A stretch of DNA of 43,213 nucleotides, taken from contig NZ_AQRA01000017.1 in NCBI RefSeq assembly GCF_000626715.1, positions 1 through 43,213 of the forward strand, read 5' to 3'. The first letter of the stretch is position 1; each line of letters starts with the position of its first letter. This DNA comes from Aquimarina atlantica. Lineage in GTDB: Bacteria; Bacteroidota; Bacteroidia; Flavobacteriales; Flavobacteriaceae. The notes under the pieces are model-generated. The model was not told the origin of the DNA, ran no database searches, and saw only the letters and a program-made list of their open reading frames with translations. Below, in pieces: positions 17,303 to 24,772 of this stretch. Made by a program: the position numbers and the translations under genes.

Positions 17303-18535
17303 TTATGATAAAGGGTATTCTGCTATAATATTATTAGTTTTTGAATGTTTAGGATTACCACACACAGGGATAGAAGGTTCTTTATGTACATTATAAGGAA
17401 TGCCACCACTTTTGGTAGGTAATACAGAAATAGATTCATGTTTAAATATGTGAACATCTGATCGAGTATATCTTCCTGCCATAGCAAGGCGCACACGATC
17501 CTTAGAAGTATTCGCATACGATGCATGAGTGTTTAAGGAGGTAAAAATAATTGCCTCGCCTGCTTTCATTTCCAGATCTCTAATGGTAACATTTTCGAAA
17601 AGAGAGGGCACCTTTTTTTTTATCTTCTCAAATACTAGTTGTGCTTTCTTAAAATTACCTGTAGTATACCAAATAGTTTTTAGGGTTTTGGTAATTTCTG
17701 AATAGGGCAGAGACATTAAATAACCAGTTAAATCATCCTGGATATTAGTTACAATTCTTTCGAAACGTCCATCCCGAAATGAGCCTTCTATCATACGTAG
17801 ACATCCTGTCTCTTTATTAGTATCTCGTAGAGCGATCCATACAGATAATTGTGCAATTGCAGGGTGTGTAGGACGAGTGGGTTCTAATTTTGGTTTTTCA
17901 TCAGATTCTCGAAATGTACCTGTTTGATGCCAAAACGTACCTTCCTGACCTGGTTTTTTTTCAAAAAACTGGGATCTCCAACATAATAAATCATCCCCTA
18001 AAATACTTTGAAGCGGCTGTGATAGTTTAGGGTGTACCAATACGTCCCAAAGCCTTTTGTACTTTGATCCTTGAAAAAAACCTAAATAATTAATAGAGTA
18101 ATCACCAGATGCTTTTAACGAACTCAAAATATCTTTACCAAATATGGTCGTTTCATGAAAGTGTTTTCTAAATAACTCATCACTTTCATTTGCAAGATTT
18201 TCGGCTTCCATAGTATCTAATACACGAAATGGCCCATGAATACCACTACTTATAAACTTGTCTATTTCTGGTTGCGTAAGGTAATGTTCCCCAAATTCTT
18301 CTTTTCTTTTGCTACCTAAGATCTCAAACTCACCTAAATCCTCATCAATATTAGAGAGTAAATTAAAGTTTTTGCCCAATATAAATCTGATAGGTTTAAT
18401 GATAAGTTTAAATATGGTAATAAAAATAGCAACAGTATGTACTTTTAGTTTCTGCAGCAAACTTAATTTTGTTTTTGCCCAGTAATCATTTAGGCTTTCA
18501 TAGCCATCCATCATAAAAGTATCTTTAGTACTCAC
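17303..18535 (-). CDS. Phytanoyl-CoA dioxygenase family protein with HxT in place of HxD
   Basis: This 410-aa protein belongs to the PhyH branch of Fe(II)/2-oxoglutarate enzymes. Visible blocks are WHQTGTF (His203, Thr205), QLSVWIALRDTNKETGCL (229-246), MKAGEAIIFTSLNTHASYAN (323-342, distal His337) and the 2OG-binding Arg347 or Arg349. The usual facial-triad Asp of HxD is Thr205. In this fold, loss of that carboxylate is known from halogenases (HxA or HxG), whose WIAL...GCL and MKAG blocks also look similar to me. A hydrophobic segment near 33-53 may bind membrane. The gene is convergent with the AraC regulator and probably not part of its operon. The substrate is unknown; an inactive or unusual hydroxylase is the alternative to a halogenase. 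Confidence 0.75.
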   Translation of the reverse strand: MSTKDTFMMDGYESLNDYWAKTKLSLLQKLKVHTVAIFITIFKLIIKPIRFILGKNFNLLSNIDEDLGEFEILGSKRKEEFGEHYLTQPEIDKFISSGIHGPFRVLDTMEAENLANESDELFRKHFHETTIFGKDILSSLKASGDYSINYLGFFQGSKYKRLWDVLVHPKLSQPLQSILGDDLLCWRSQFFEKKPGQEGTFWHQTGTFRESDEKPKLEPTRPTHPAIAQLSVWIALRDTNKETGCLRMIEGSFRDGRFERIVTNIQDDLTGYLMSLPYSEITKTLKTIWYTTGNFKKAQLVFEKIKKKVPSLFENVTIRDLEMKAGEAIIFTSLNTHASYANTSKDRVRLAMAGRYTRSDVHIFKHESISVLPTKSGGIPYNVHKEPSIPVCGNPKHSKTNNIIAEYPLS

Positions 18536-18657
18536 TTGTTTTATTCGTTTAAAAATTTCAATATATTTAAAACTCCTATTATGTTCTCAATGCATTAATA
18601 GAAGAGATGATCCATTTTGCATATTTCAGAAGCCATTTTGGTAATTCATAAGTTATT

Positions 18658-19146
18658 TTATATTTCTTTTTCGAGGATAATCATATGTTTACATTGAATT
18701 CCGTTTTCAAAAAATGGTTGATTATAATTGTCGATAAAAAAGTCTTTTTCAATCCTACAAATCTCGAATCCCTCTTTTTGGTATAAAGCTAGTTGTTTAA
18801 TACTTGAATTACCTGTACCAATAACAATTTTTTTGTACATAGACCTTAATGCTATTTCATGTACATACCTCAATAATTGTTTACCATACCCTTTATTCTG
18901 AAAAGATTCATTAACTACTATATTTTTTATTTCTATGGTAGTTGGTGTCAATTCTTTTAGCACAATACTTCCAATAAGTTTAGAGTTTAATTTTGCAATA
19001 TAACATTGCCCTGTCTTTATGTATTCTTCTATTTGACTTCTTGATGGATCAGCCAACTCAAGTAATTCGAAAGGAATCTTGTGATTATCGTCTACTTGTT
19101 CTAGAATCAATTTTTTTTCTTCACTTCCTGGTTTCTTTACATTCAT
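18658..19146 (-). CDS. GNAT family N-acetyltransferase
   Basis: This 162-aa protein has the GNAT core: a beta strand IVVNESFQNKG leading to the acetyl-CoA pyrophosphate loop (Q/R-x-x-G-x-G/A form: QNKGYGKQLL, about 82-91), then GNSSIKQLALYQKEGFEI, the usual C-terminal motif. It would transfer acetyl from acetyl-CoA to an amine; the substrate is not predictable. It starts 8 bases after the stop of the Gmad2-like lipoprotein gene, so the two are probably co-transcribed. Confidence 0.82.
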   Translation of the reverse strand: MNVKKPGSEEKKLILEQVDDNHKIPFELLELADPSRSQIEEYIKTGQCYIAKLNSKLIGSIVLKELTPTTIEIKNIVVNESFQNKGYGKQLLRYVHEIALRSMYKKIVIGTGNSSIKQLALYQKEGFEICRIEKDFFIDNYNQPFFENGIQCKHMIILEKEI

Positions 19147-19154
19147 TTTTGAGA

Positions 19155-19643
19155 CTAAAAAATGACAGGGATTTCAAAATGTATTGATTCTCCCGCTTCG
19201 TCGCCGTCTCCTTCTCCCGGGTTGTTATGAACGATTAGTTTACCGGTTTCTATATTTTTTGAATCAAAGGTTAAGGTAGTCGAAAACATTACAGGACCAC
19301 TTTTCATCCAATCCCCATCTGCGCTTAATATTCCTTTTGCTAATTCATTTCCTTTGTCATCAATTAATTGAATCCATCCAAGTTCCCCTTCACTGGCAAA
19401 CCAAACTCCTTCAGAGTTCACTTTTATTTCGATAGGGGAGTTTATTTGATCATTTGGCTTAATGTTTAGTGTAGGATATTTAGTTGGTTTGGGCTCTTCT
19501 TCTGTTAGTGTAGTATTTTCTTTATCTACTTGCCGAGGTTCGGGGTTTGTACTTTCCTGAGTGCTCGAATTGTTTTTACAGGAATTCAGTGAAACATGAA
19601 CGATACAGATGAGTAGGAGATAGATGATGTTTAATTTTTTCAT
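19155..19643 (-). CDS. Lipoprotein with Gmad2-like immunoglobulin-fold domain
   Basis: The open frame reaches 19706, but the start at 19643 puts a proper lipoprotein signal at the N-terminus (MKKLNIIYLLLICIVHVSL, lipidated Cys22). The mature part has a Pro/Glu/Thr-rich linker (about 24-60) and a beta-rich domain (about 62-162) with NSPIEIKV, ELGWIQLIDDKGNELAKG and TGKLIVHNNPGEGD strands. These resemble Gmad2, the immunoglobulin-like domain known from spore-germination and other envelope proteins. The length is 162 aa. It is probably anchored in the envelope; its ligand is unknown. I recognise the domain by pattern only. Confidence 0.65.
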   Translation of the reverse strand: MKKLNIIYLLLICIVHVSLNSCKNNSSTQESTNPEPRQVDKENTTLTEEEPKPTKYPTLNIKPNDQINSPIEIKVNSEGVWFASEGELGWIQLIDDKGNELAKGILSADGDWMKSGPVMFSTTLTFDSKNIETGKLIVHNNPGEGDGDEAGESIHFEIPVIF

Positions 19644-19881
19644 ATCATTTTTTGTTGATAACGACATTTCAGCTATAAAGGAGATACTATTTTCAATCAT
19701 AGCCATGATTTATACTACTGTTTTGATAGCGATATTATTTCTGCCAGTATTTCTTAGCTATACAATTTTATGAAAATTTAATTGAAATATTGATGTGAGT
19801 GATGTATAAAATTTCTGAAAGGGGGGATATGAATTGTCGTCAAAAAGGATACAATACATCATGATGATTTCTTTATTTTCT

Positions 19882-20388
19882 TCAATAGTTTTTAGGTATA
19901 GTCGACAAATCATAGCGATTTTCTATCACGGGTTTTTCAAAAGCGATTGATTTTTTTGATTCTGTTAATTTAAATCCATGCTTTTTATATAACGAAGCCG
20001 CAGCAGATAATTCGTGTGTAGTCCATAAATAGGCAGATTGGTACCCTTTTTTATAAAAGAAATCCATAAAAAGAGACATTAATTTTTTCCCCAGTCCTAA
20101 TCCTCTATAAGCTGGTTCGAGATAGAAATACCGAAGTTGAGCAGTTTTGTTCCCTCTATGCATTAATAGAACAAAACCTACAATTTTGTCATTATGCTCA
20201 CATATCCAGACTCGGTCCATTTCGGGATTATAACTCTTATAAAATTCGTGCATTCCTTCTCCAACATAGGTTTCGAATGCTACGCCGTAATTATATTCTT
20301 CTCCGTATATTTTACCGTGACGATGAATGATATACCCCAGGTCACCAGGTTTAATGGTCGTTCTGATAGAAATGTCATTAAGCTGCAT
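19882..20388 (-). CDS. GNAT acetyltransferase coupled to MarR regulator
   Basis: This 168-aa GNAT protein shows the acetyl-CoA loop YRGLGLGKKLMSLFMDF (about 95-111) and the late motif SAAASLYKKHGFKL (about 130-143). Its ATG lies one base after the stop of the MarR gene, in the +1 frame, so translation must be coupled. In many bacteria the same two domains form one bifunctional MarR-GNAT chain of about 310 aa. The start region IRTTIKPGDLGYIIHRHG matches the usual beginning of the GNAT half of such fusions. The substrate is unknown. Confidence 0.85.
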   Translation of the reverse strand: MQLNDISIRTTIKPGDLGYIIHRHGKIYGEEYNYGVAFETYVGEGMHEFYKSYNPEMDRVWICEHNDKIVGFVLLMHRGNKTAQLRYFYLEPAYRGLGLGKKLMSLFMDFFYKKGYQSAYLWTTHELSAAASLYKKHGFKLTESKKSIAFEKPVIENRYDLSTIPKNY

Positions 20389-20389
20389 T

Positions 20390-20821
20390 TTAATTTCTTT
20401 TTTTAGTTAGTAAAATTTCTATTTTTTCATACAATAGAATTAATTCTTCCTGCTCTTTTTGGTTAAGATGTTGGATGATCTCAGAAATAGCATCTGATGA
20501 GCGTTGATTAAGGGTTAAAAATATTTTTTTGCCATTTTCTGTGAGGTTTAAGTACGATATTCTATAGTCGTCTTGTGATTTTATTTTATTGATGATGTTT
20601 AGCTTAACCAATTTTTTTATTAAGCGACTTAAATAGCCTTCGTCAACCTCAATAATCTCTTTTATTTGCCGAGCTGTAATTTTGGGATTATGATAAATTT
20701 CGTACATAACACGAACCTCAGAAAGTGAATATTGACTTTCTAGTATGTGATTGTTAATTACTCCTATGACTCTGGTATAAAAGCGATTAAACCTTCGGAT
20801 TTTGTTGACTATGTTTTCCAT
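20390..20821 (-). CDS. MarR family transcriptional regulator
   Basis: This 143-aa winged-helix protein has the MarR DNA-binding core at about 30-100 (ITARQIKEIIEVDEGYLSRL, then the wing KSQDDYRISYLNLTENGK). The last codons lie in a run of seven A (20398-20404, minus strand). Removing one A would join this frame to the downstream GNAT gene in a single chain. The gene sits directly behind a palindrome with 16-bp arms that contains its promoter, so it is almost surely autoregulated. The -7 element ends only 5 bases before the ATG, which predicts a leaderless message. Confidence 0.88.
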   Translation of the reverse strand: MENIVNKIRRFNRFYTRVIGVINNHILESQYSLSEVRVMYEIYHNPKITARQIKEIIEVDEGYLSRLIKKLVKLNIINKIKSQDDYRISYLNLTENGKKIFLTLNQRSSDAISEIIQHLNQKEQEELILLYEKIEILLTKKRN

Positions 20822-20825
20822 AATA

Positions 20826-20854
20826 CAAATGTACTAAATACTTGCCTAAAGCAA
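20826..20854 (-). promoter_or_regulatory. Promoter of the MarR-GNAT operon
   Basis: On the minus strand, TACATTTG (20826-20833) fits the -7 element and TTG (20852-20854) the -33 element, with an 18-nt spacer. The -7 element ends 5 bases before the ATG, so transcription should begin at or within a base or two of it. Confidence 0.65.
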
Positions 20855-20866
20855 GTATTTAGTACA
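20830..20866. promoter_or_regulatory. Operator palindrome with 16-bp arms
   Basis: TGTACTAAATACTTGC (20830-20845) is a perfect inverted copy of GCAAGTATTTAGTACA (20851-20866), separated by CTAAA. The arms span the promoter from its -33 to its -7 element. MarR dimers bind such sites; this one is unusually long and exact. Confidence 0.8.
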
Positions 20867-20905
20867 ATATTTTATACTAATAGTTTTGAATTTAGAATAG
20901 ATTTT

Positions 20906-21268
20906 TCATGATTCTAATTGTTGTTTAATATTTTTAGTGATTTCAGATTCTACTTTTCCTGTATGTGCTGTCGTTTTGTTTTCTATCAACATAATTTTAC
21001 ATTCCTCTATCGAAGAAACTCTATGATTAATACCACGTTTTACAATAAACAAATCTCCCTGATTCATAGTAAAAGGGTCTTTTCCTTCTACTTCAAAAAG
21101 CAGGCTTCCTTCGATAATGTAGAAAAGTTCATCTTCATGCTCATGGTTATGCCAGGGTACTTTATCACCTTTTATTTTTGCTAGCTTAACATAAGTATCA
21201 TTAACTTCTCCAATTATTTTTGGAGAGAAGTAATCTGTAATGTCTTTAAATTTTTCTATAAGTTTCAT
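20906..21268 (-). CDS. Cupin domain protein
   Basis: This is a 120-aa single cupin from ATG 21268. The frame extends to 21346, but the longer form would overlap the OsmC gene and add an unrelated N-terminus. The first cupin motif is PWHNHEHEDELFYIIEG (His, His, Glu metal ligands, about 45-61) and the second is GDLFIVKRGINHRV (about 75-88, third His). Such small cupins bind a metal and may act as dioxygenases, isomerases or sensors; the reaction cannot be told. It is the last gene of a TetR-OsmC-cupin operon, beginning 7 bases after the OsmC stop. Confidence 0.82.
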   Translation of the reverse strand: MKLIEKFKDITDYFSPKIIGEVNDTYVKLAKIKGDKVPWHNHEHEDELFYIIEGSLLFEVEGKDPFTMNQGDLFIVKRGINHRVSSIEECKIMLIENKTTAHTGKVESEITKNIKQQLES

Positions 21269-21275
21269 ATCTTCT

Positions 21276-21680
21276 TTATTTTTGATGTACTTTAAACCCC
21301 ATTCCTTCTTTAATAGTATTAATTGATAAACAACCCATTTCTGCAATTTTGAGTAATTTTTTAAACACTACTGGATCACTGCATTTTTTATAAGATATAT
21401 CAAGTTGTATATCTGTAAAACGTTTGGGCAAGTCTTCGCTTTTAGTTGCGATAACATCTACCTGAAATCCTTCGACCTCGAAACTTCTGGATTGTGCTGC
21501 GGCAAAAAATGTACTACAAAAACAGCCACCAATACCAGTCAATAAATATTGACCTCCCATTAAGCCATTGCCACCGCCACCTTGACTTATAGGTCGATCT
21601 ACAATAACTTTTATGGAATCATTGTTTAATTTCATTGCTGTATTTGATATTTGTCCTAGTGTTATTCGAATTGTTTCCAT
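21276..21680 (-). CDS. OsmC/Ohr family peroxiredoxin-like protein
   Basis: This 134-aa protein has both redox cysteines of the family: one in TGIGGCFCSTFFAAAQ (about 50-65) and one in AEMGCLSINTIKEG (about 113-126). OsmC/Ohr proteins reduce organic hydroperoxides using low-molecular-weight thiols or lipoyl proteins. It follows a TetR regulator by 20 bases and precedes a cupin gene, so the operon may answer oxidative or electrophile stress. The exact subfamily (OsmC, Ohr or YhfA-like) is not certain. Confidence 0.85.
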   Translation of the reverse strand: METIRITLGQISNTAMKLNNDSIKVIVDRPISQGGGGNGLMGGQYLLTGIGGCFCSTFFAAAQSRSFEVEGFQVDVIATKSEDLPKRFTDIQLDISYKKCSDPVVFKKLLKIAEMGCLSINTIKEGMGFKVHQK

Positions 21681-21700
21681 TTCATTTTTTGATTAAAAAA

Positions 21701-22306
21701 TTATGCTAGTTGCTCGATATAACTTTTTACAGCTATAAGGTATTCGTCTAATATTTTATCATTATTATATACTTTTCTAATACCTCTTACTCCTTCAAAA
21801 GCACTTATCAGAAAAATGGCTGTTGCCGATGTATCGACATTTTTTCTAATCTCACCCTTAATTTTGCCTTGCTCTAATAGATCGACCATGATCTGCTTCC
21901 AATGATCAATTATATCTCTAAGCATTTCTCTAAATGAATTTTCTGAATACCCGATTTCATTAATCAAGTTATTTGCAGGGCAACCTAAATCTTTTTCCAA
22001 ATCAGAATACCCCTCGATACGCTTAACAAAGACATCACATAACAATGGTATTATAGGTGCGTTATCCGGATTTTTGAGAGGAGCAACCATTCTTTCATAG
22101 ACTCTTTTCCTTACGGTAAGATCAATTACTTTCTCCCCAATAGTTCTCTTGCTGTTAAAATGATGGTAAAAAGCACCTTTAGAAAGTCCTGTACCTTTTA
22201 TGATTTCGGGAATACTGGTTTTGTTATAGCCATGCTTGTAGAATAGTTCAAAAGCGCTATTAATGATCAAATTTTGAGTTTCTTTGGATTTGATTTTTTG
22301 ATTCAT
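21701..22306 (-). CDS. TetR/AcrR family transcriptional regulator
   Basis: The protein is 201 aa from ATG 22306. An ATG at 22321 would add five residues but lies upstream of the predicted -7 element (22311-22318), so it cannot be on the transcript. The N-terminal TetR helix-turn-helix is clear (IINSAFELFYKHGYNKTSIP then GLSKGAFYHHFNSKRTIG, about 10-60). The rest is the helical ligand-binding domain. It heads the OsmC-cupin operon and should repress it. An inverted repeat with an ACCGGT centre stands just upstream of the -7 element. Confidence 0.87.
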   Translation of the reverse strand: MNQKIKSKETQNLIINSAFELFYKHGYNKTSIPEIIKGTGLSKGAFYHHFNSKRTIGEKVIDLTVRKRVYERMVAPLKNPDNAPIIPLLCDVFVKRIEGYSDLEKDLGCPANNLINEIGYSENSFREMLRDIIDHWKQIMVDLLEQGKIKGEIRKNVDTSATAIFLISAFEGVRGIRKVYNNDKILDEYLIAVKSYIEQLA

Positions 22307-22310
22307 ATGA

Positions 22311-22346
22311 CAAATATACAAAAAACATTCTTACCGGTATGTTTTT
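22311..22346 (-). promoter_or_regulatory. TetR promoter -7 element and inverted-repeat operator
   Basis: TATATTTG on the minus strand (22311-22318) is a full -7 match, and transcription would begin at about the ATG at 22306. Immediately upstream, AAAAACAT (22321-22328) and ATGTTTTT (22339-22346) form an inverted repeat around TCTTACCGGT. The arms fall where RNA polymerase would need the -7/-33 spacer, fitting autorepression. No clear -33 TTG was found. Confidence 0.55.
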
Positions 22347-22466
22347 AAAAATTCATGCTTATTATTACCCTGGATTTTACATGCGTGTTCTAGTATAAGT
22401 CACAAAAAGAGATGATTAAATGCTGAAAAGAGGTATTTTGAACGAATTTGAGGAAATGTTCTTCAA

Positions 22467-22506
22467 AACAATGGCGATTTGACTTTATAATCAAATCGCC
22501 ATTGTT
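22467..22506 (-). terminator. Terminator hairpin after the AhpD-like gene
   Basis: Arms of 16 bp (22467-22482 and 22491-22506) pair perfectly around CTTTATAA, and the minus-strand side ends in TTTT. It lies 40 bases after the AhpD-like gene's stop. Confidence 0.7.
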
Positions 22507-22545
22507 GTTGTAACGAATTATGAACATTATACGTACTAAGACAAA

Positions 22546-22986
22546 TTATTGATCGATAGGTTTGTGGGTACTTATTGCAATTCTGTTCCATGCATTTATA
22601 TTTATTACAGCCATTATGATCTGGGATACATATTTTTCATCAAATTTTTCGATAGCTTTTTCATATGTCTTGGTGGTTAATCCATTATTATGAATCATTG
22701 TTACTTCTTCGGTAATTTGCAGAATAACCTTTTCTTCTTCTGTAAATATATCGGTTCCCTTCCAGGCATCAAGCAAAAAAATACGTTGTTGGGTTTCGCC
22801 ATTTTCAAGGGCATCTTTGGTGTGCATATTTATGCAAAAGGCACAGCCGTTTAGTTGCGATACTCTTATGTTTATAAGTTCTTTATGAATATCACTTAAC
22901 TGACTTTGTCTTACATAATTTCCCAGGGCATACATGGCTTTATAGGCTAAAGGCTCACTTACATCAATTTGAATTCTTTTTTCCAT
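22546..22986 (-). CDS. AhpD-like carboxymuconolactone decarboxylase family protein
   Basis: The protein is 146 aa from ATG 22986. The frame opens at 23031, but the extra 15 residues (Thr/Asn-rich) are not family-like, whereas MEKRIQIDV is. The AhpD redox motif GCAFCINMH (CxxC plus His) is present, so the protein probably reduces peroxides or acts as a thiol reductant. It is downstream of a Crp/Fnr-type regulator in the same direction. This pairing is common, and the regulator probably controls it. Confidence 0.87.
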   Translation of the reverse strand: MEKRIQIDVSEPLAYKAMYALGNYVRQSQLSDIHKELINIRVSQLNGCAFCINMHTKDALENGETQQRIFLLDAWKGTDIFTEEEKVILQITEEVTMIHNNGLTTKTYEKAIEKFDEKYVSQIIMAVININAWNRIAISTHKPIDQ

Positions 22987-23049
22987 TGTTTTAGTATTTG
23001 AATTGGATGTAAAGGTATTTGCCGTTGCCAAGAAAAAACTTAAACTGGT

Positions 23050-23625
23050 TTAAGAACGTTTTTTATTTCTGATTTCACTTACATATTCTGGTGTAAGTCC
23101 TAAAAAAGAAGCAATTAAGTATTGAGGGACTCTTTGGGCGAATTTGGGAAAATGTTCTGTGAACTGAAAATAGATTTCCTCTTTAGAAAGATCGAGTAAA
23201 TATTTCATTTTGATTAGAGATGCCCCGTATGAAATTTGATAAATTACTCTAAAATACTTTTCGAGTTTAGGAAACTCATTTAATAATTCTTCTTGTTTAT
23301 CATAAGAGATAGAAAGGATTTTTGTGTTTTCGACTGCCTGAATATAAAAGTCTGTTATACTTTGATTATGATAAGCCAAAAAATCTGTCATCCACCAATT
23401 CTCAATTGCAAATTGAATGGTTCGCTCTGTTCCTTTATCATTGATATAAAACATCTGAAGGCATCCGTCTACTACAAAATGATTGAAATTACATAGATCT
23501 CCTGCCTTAACAATAATTTCTTTTTTATTTACGCTACGCAAATCAAAGAAGGTTAGTATTCTTTGAAAATCTTTTTCGTCAATGTTGACAAACATGTTGA
23601 TGTGATCAAAAAATTGTGTAGCCAT
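23050..23625 (-). CDS. Crp/Fnr family transcriptional regulator
   Basis: This 191-aa protein has a cyclic-nucleotide-binding beta-barrel (about 10-120, with KKEIIVKAGDLCNFNHFVVDG) and a C-terminal helix-turn-helix (about 150-190, QYLIASFLGLTPEYVSEIRN). The barrel lacks the classic FGE...R cAMP-contact motif, as in most flavobacterial members, so the ligand is unknown. The AhpD-like gene follows in the same direction. Confidence 0.87.
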   Translation of the reverse strand: MATQFFDHINMFVNIDEKDFQRILTFFDLRSVNKKEIIVKAGDLCNFNHFVVDGCLQMFYINDKGTERTIQFAIENWWMTDFLAYHNQSITDFYIQAVENTKILSISYDKQEELLNEFPKLEKYFRVIYQISYGASLIKMKYLLDLSKEEIYFQFTEHFPKFAQRVPQYLIASFLGLTPEYVSEIRNKKRS

Positions 23626-23692
23626 TTTGTTTTTAATATTAAGTTTGCCAATTATTGTACTAAAAACGACAGGTTTTTTCTCTCTTTATTGA

Positions 23693-24634
23693 TTAAAGGT
23701 TAAAAGGTAGTTGATTTAGATCTACATTTCCTCCTGAAATAATAATACCTATTTTCTTGTTTTTGAAACTATTTTTCTCTTTTAACATGGCTGCCAACGC
23801 TACAGCAGAAGATGGTTCTGAAACAATTTTTAAGCGTTCCCAAATTAGTCTCATAGCTTCTACGATTTCTTCTTCAGTAACTCGTGTTATCCTTTTTACA
23901 TATTGCTGGATTATAGGAAAATTTTTATCTCCTAATTGCACTCTAAGTCCATCTGCAATAGTATTTGTGGTCAAATTAGATTCGATAATTCCACTTTGTA
24001 AAGATCGATATGCATCATCAACCTCAAAAGGTTCACCCCCGATTACAGTACAATCATTTCCAAAGTAAAGAGCAGATAAAGCTGTTCCTGCAATTAAGCC
24101 GCCGCCGCCAACTGGTGTAAATATATAATCTAAATCAGGCTGTTTTTCTAACAGTTCTTTACAAGCTGTTCCCTGTCCTAAAATAACGTTATTATCATTA
24201 TAGGGGTGCACAAAAGTGGCTCCTTCTTTTTGTGAGATTTCTTTAGCCGTATTTTCTCTTGCTACCAATGTAGGTTCGCATTCGATAATATTTCCCTGAT
24301 AACCTTTTACCGCATCTTTTTTAACTTGAGGAGCATTAGAGGGCATTACTATAAATGCCTTGATACCCAATTTTAGAGCTGCAAGAGAAAGTGCCTGCGC
24401 AAAATTCCCCGAAGAATGCGTAACGACACCTTTTTGTTTCTGTTCCTCGGTAAGTTGCATAATTGCATTGGTAGCTCCTCTCATTTTAAATGCTCCTGTT
24501 TTCTGAAAGTTTTCACATTTAAAATAAAGAGTTGCTCCTACTATTTCATCAATTAATCGAGAGCTGAGCACAGGTGTTTTATGAATATAGGGTTCAATTC
24601 TTTGGTGGGTCTGAATCAGGTCTTCTTTTTGCAT
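23693..24634 (-). CDS. PLP-dependent threonine/serine dehydratase-like enzyme
   Basis: This 313-aa fold-type II PLP enzyme has the PLP lysine Lys50 in TGAFKMRGA, the substrate loop HSSGNFAQ (about 73-80) and the phosphate loop GGGGLIAG (about 176-183). The length and the lack of a C-terminal ACT domain fit serine racemase or catabolic threonine/serine dehydratase (2-oxo acid plus ammonia). It stands between the Crp gene and the MutS-like gene. It may be transcribed from its own promoter (-7 element at 24708-24715). Its precise substrate cannot be read from sequence. Confidence 0.88.
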   Translation of the reverse strand: MQKEDLIQTHQRIEPYIHKTPVLSSRLIDEIVGATLYFKCENFQKTGAFKMRGATNAIMQLTEEQKQKGVVTHSSGNFAQALSLAALKLGIKAFIVMPSNAPQVKKDAVKGYQGNIIECEPTLVARENTAKEISQKEGATFVHPYNDNNVILGQGTACKELLEKQPDLDYIFTPVGGGGLIAGTALSALYFGNDCTVIGGEPFEVDDAYRSLQSGIIESNLTTNTIADGLRVQLGDKNFPIIQQYVKRITRVTEEEIVEAMRLIWERLKIVSEPSSAVALAAMLKEKNSFKNKKIGIIISGGNVDLNQLPFNL

Positions 24635-24707
24635 GAATTTAGTTATTGAATCTAGTTGAGAATTAGAGAATTTTGCATCAAATGCTTATTTTGATAGCAT
24701 TATTCTC

Positions 24708-24715
24708 CAAATTTA
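24708..24715 (-). promoter_or_regulatory. -7 element for the PLP enzyme gene
   Basis: TAAATTTG on the minus strand is a full TAnnTTTG match and predicts a leader of about 70 nt. No TTG at -33 was found, so the call is moderate. Confidence 0.4.
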
Positions 24716-24736
24716 AGATTATATTTTATTATCTAT

Positions 24737-24755
24737 AACTATCGAATTGATAGTT
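24737..24755 (-). terminator. Possible terminator after the MutS-like gene
   Basis: AACTATC (24737-24743) pairs with GATAGTT (24749-24755) around GAATT. It begins 18 bases after the MutS-like stop. The run of T lies on the plus strand, so termination on the minus strand would be weak. Confidence 0.35.
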
Positions 24756-24772
24756 GTTTTTCGATTTCAGGA

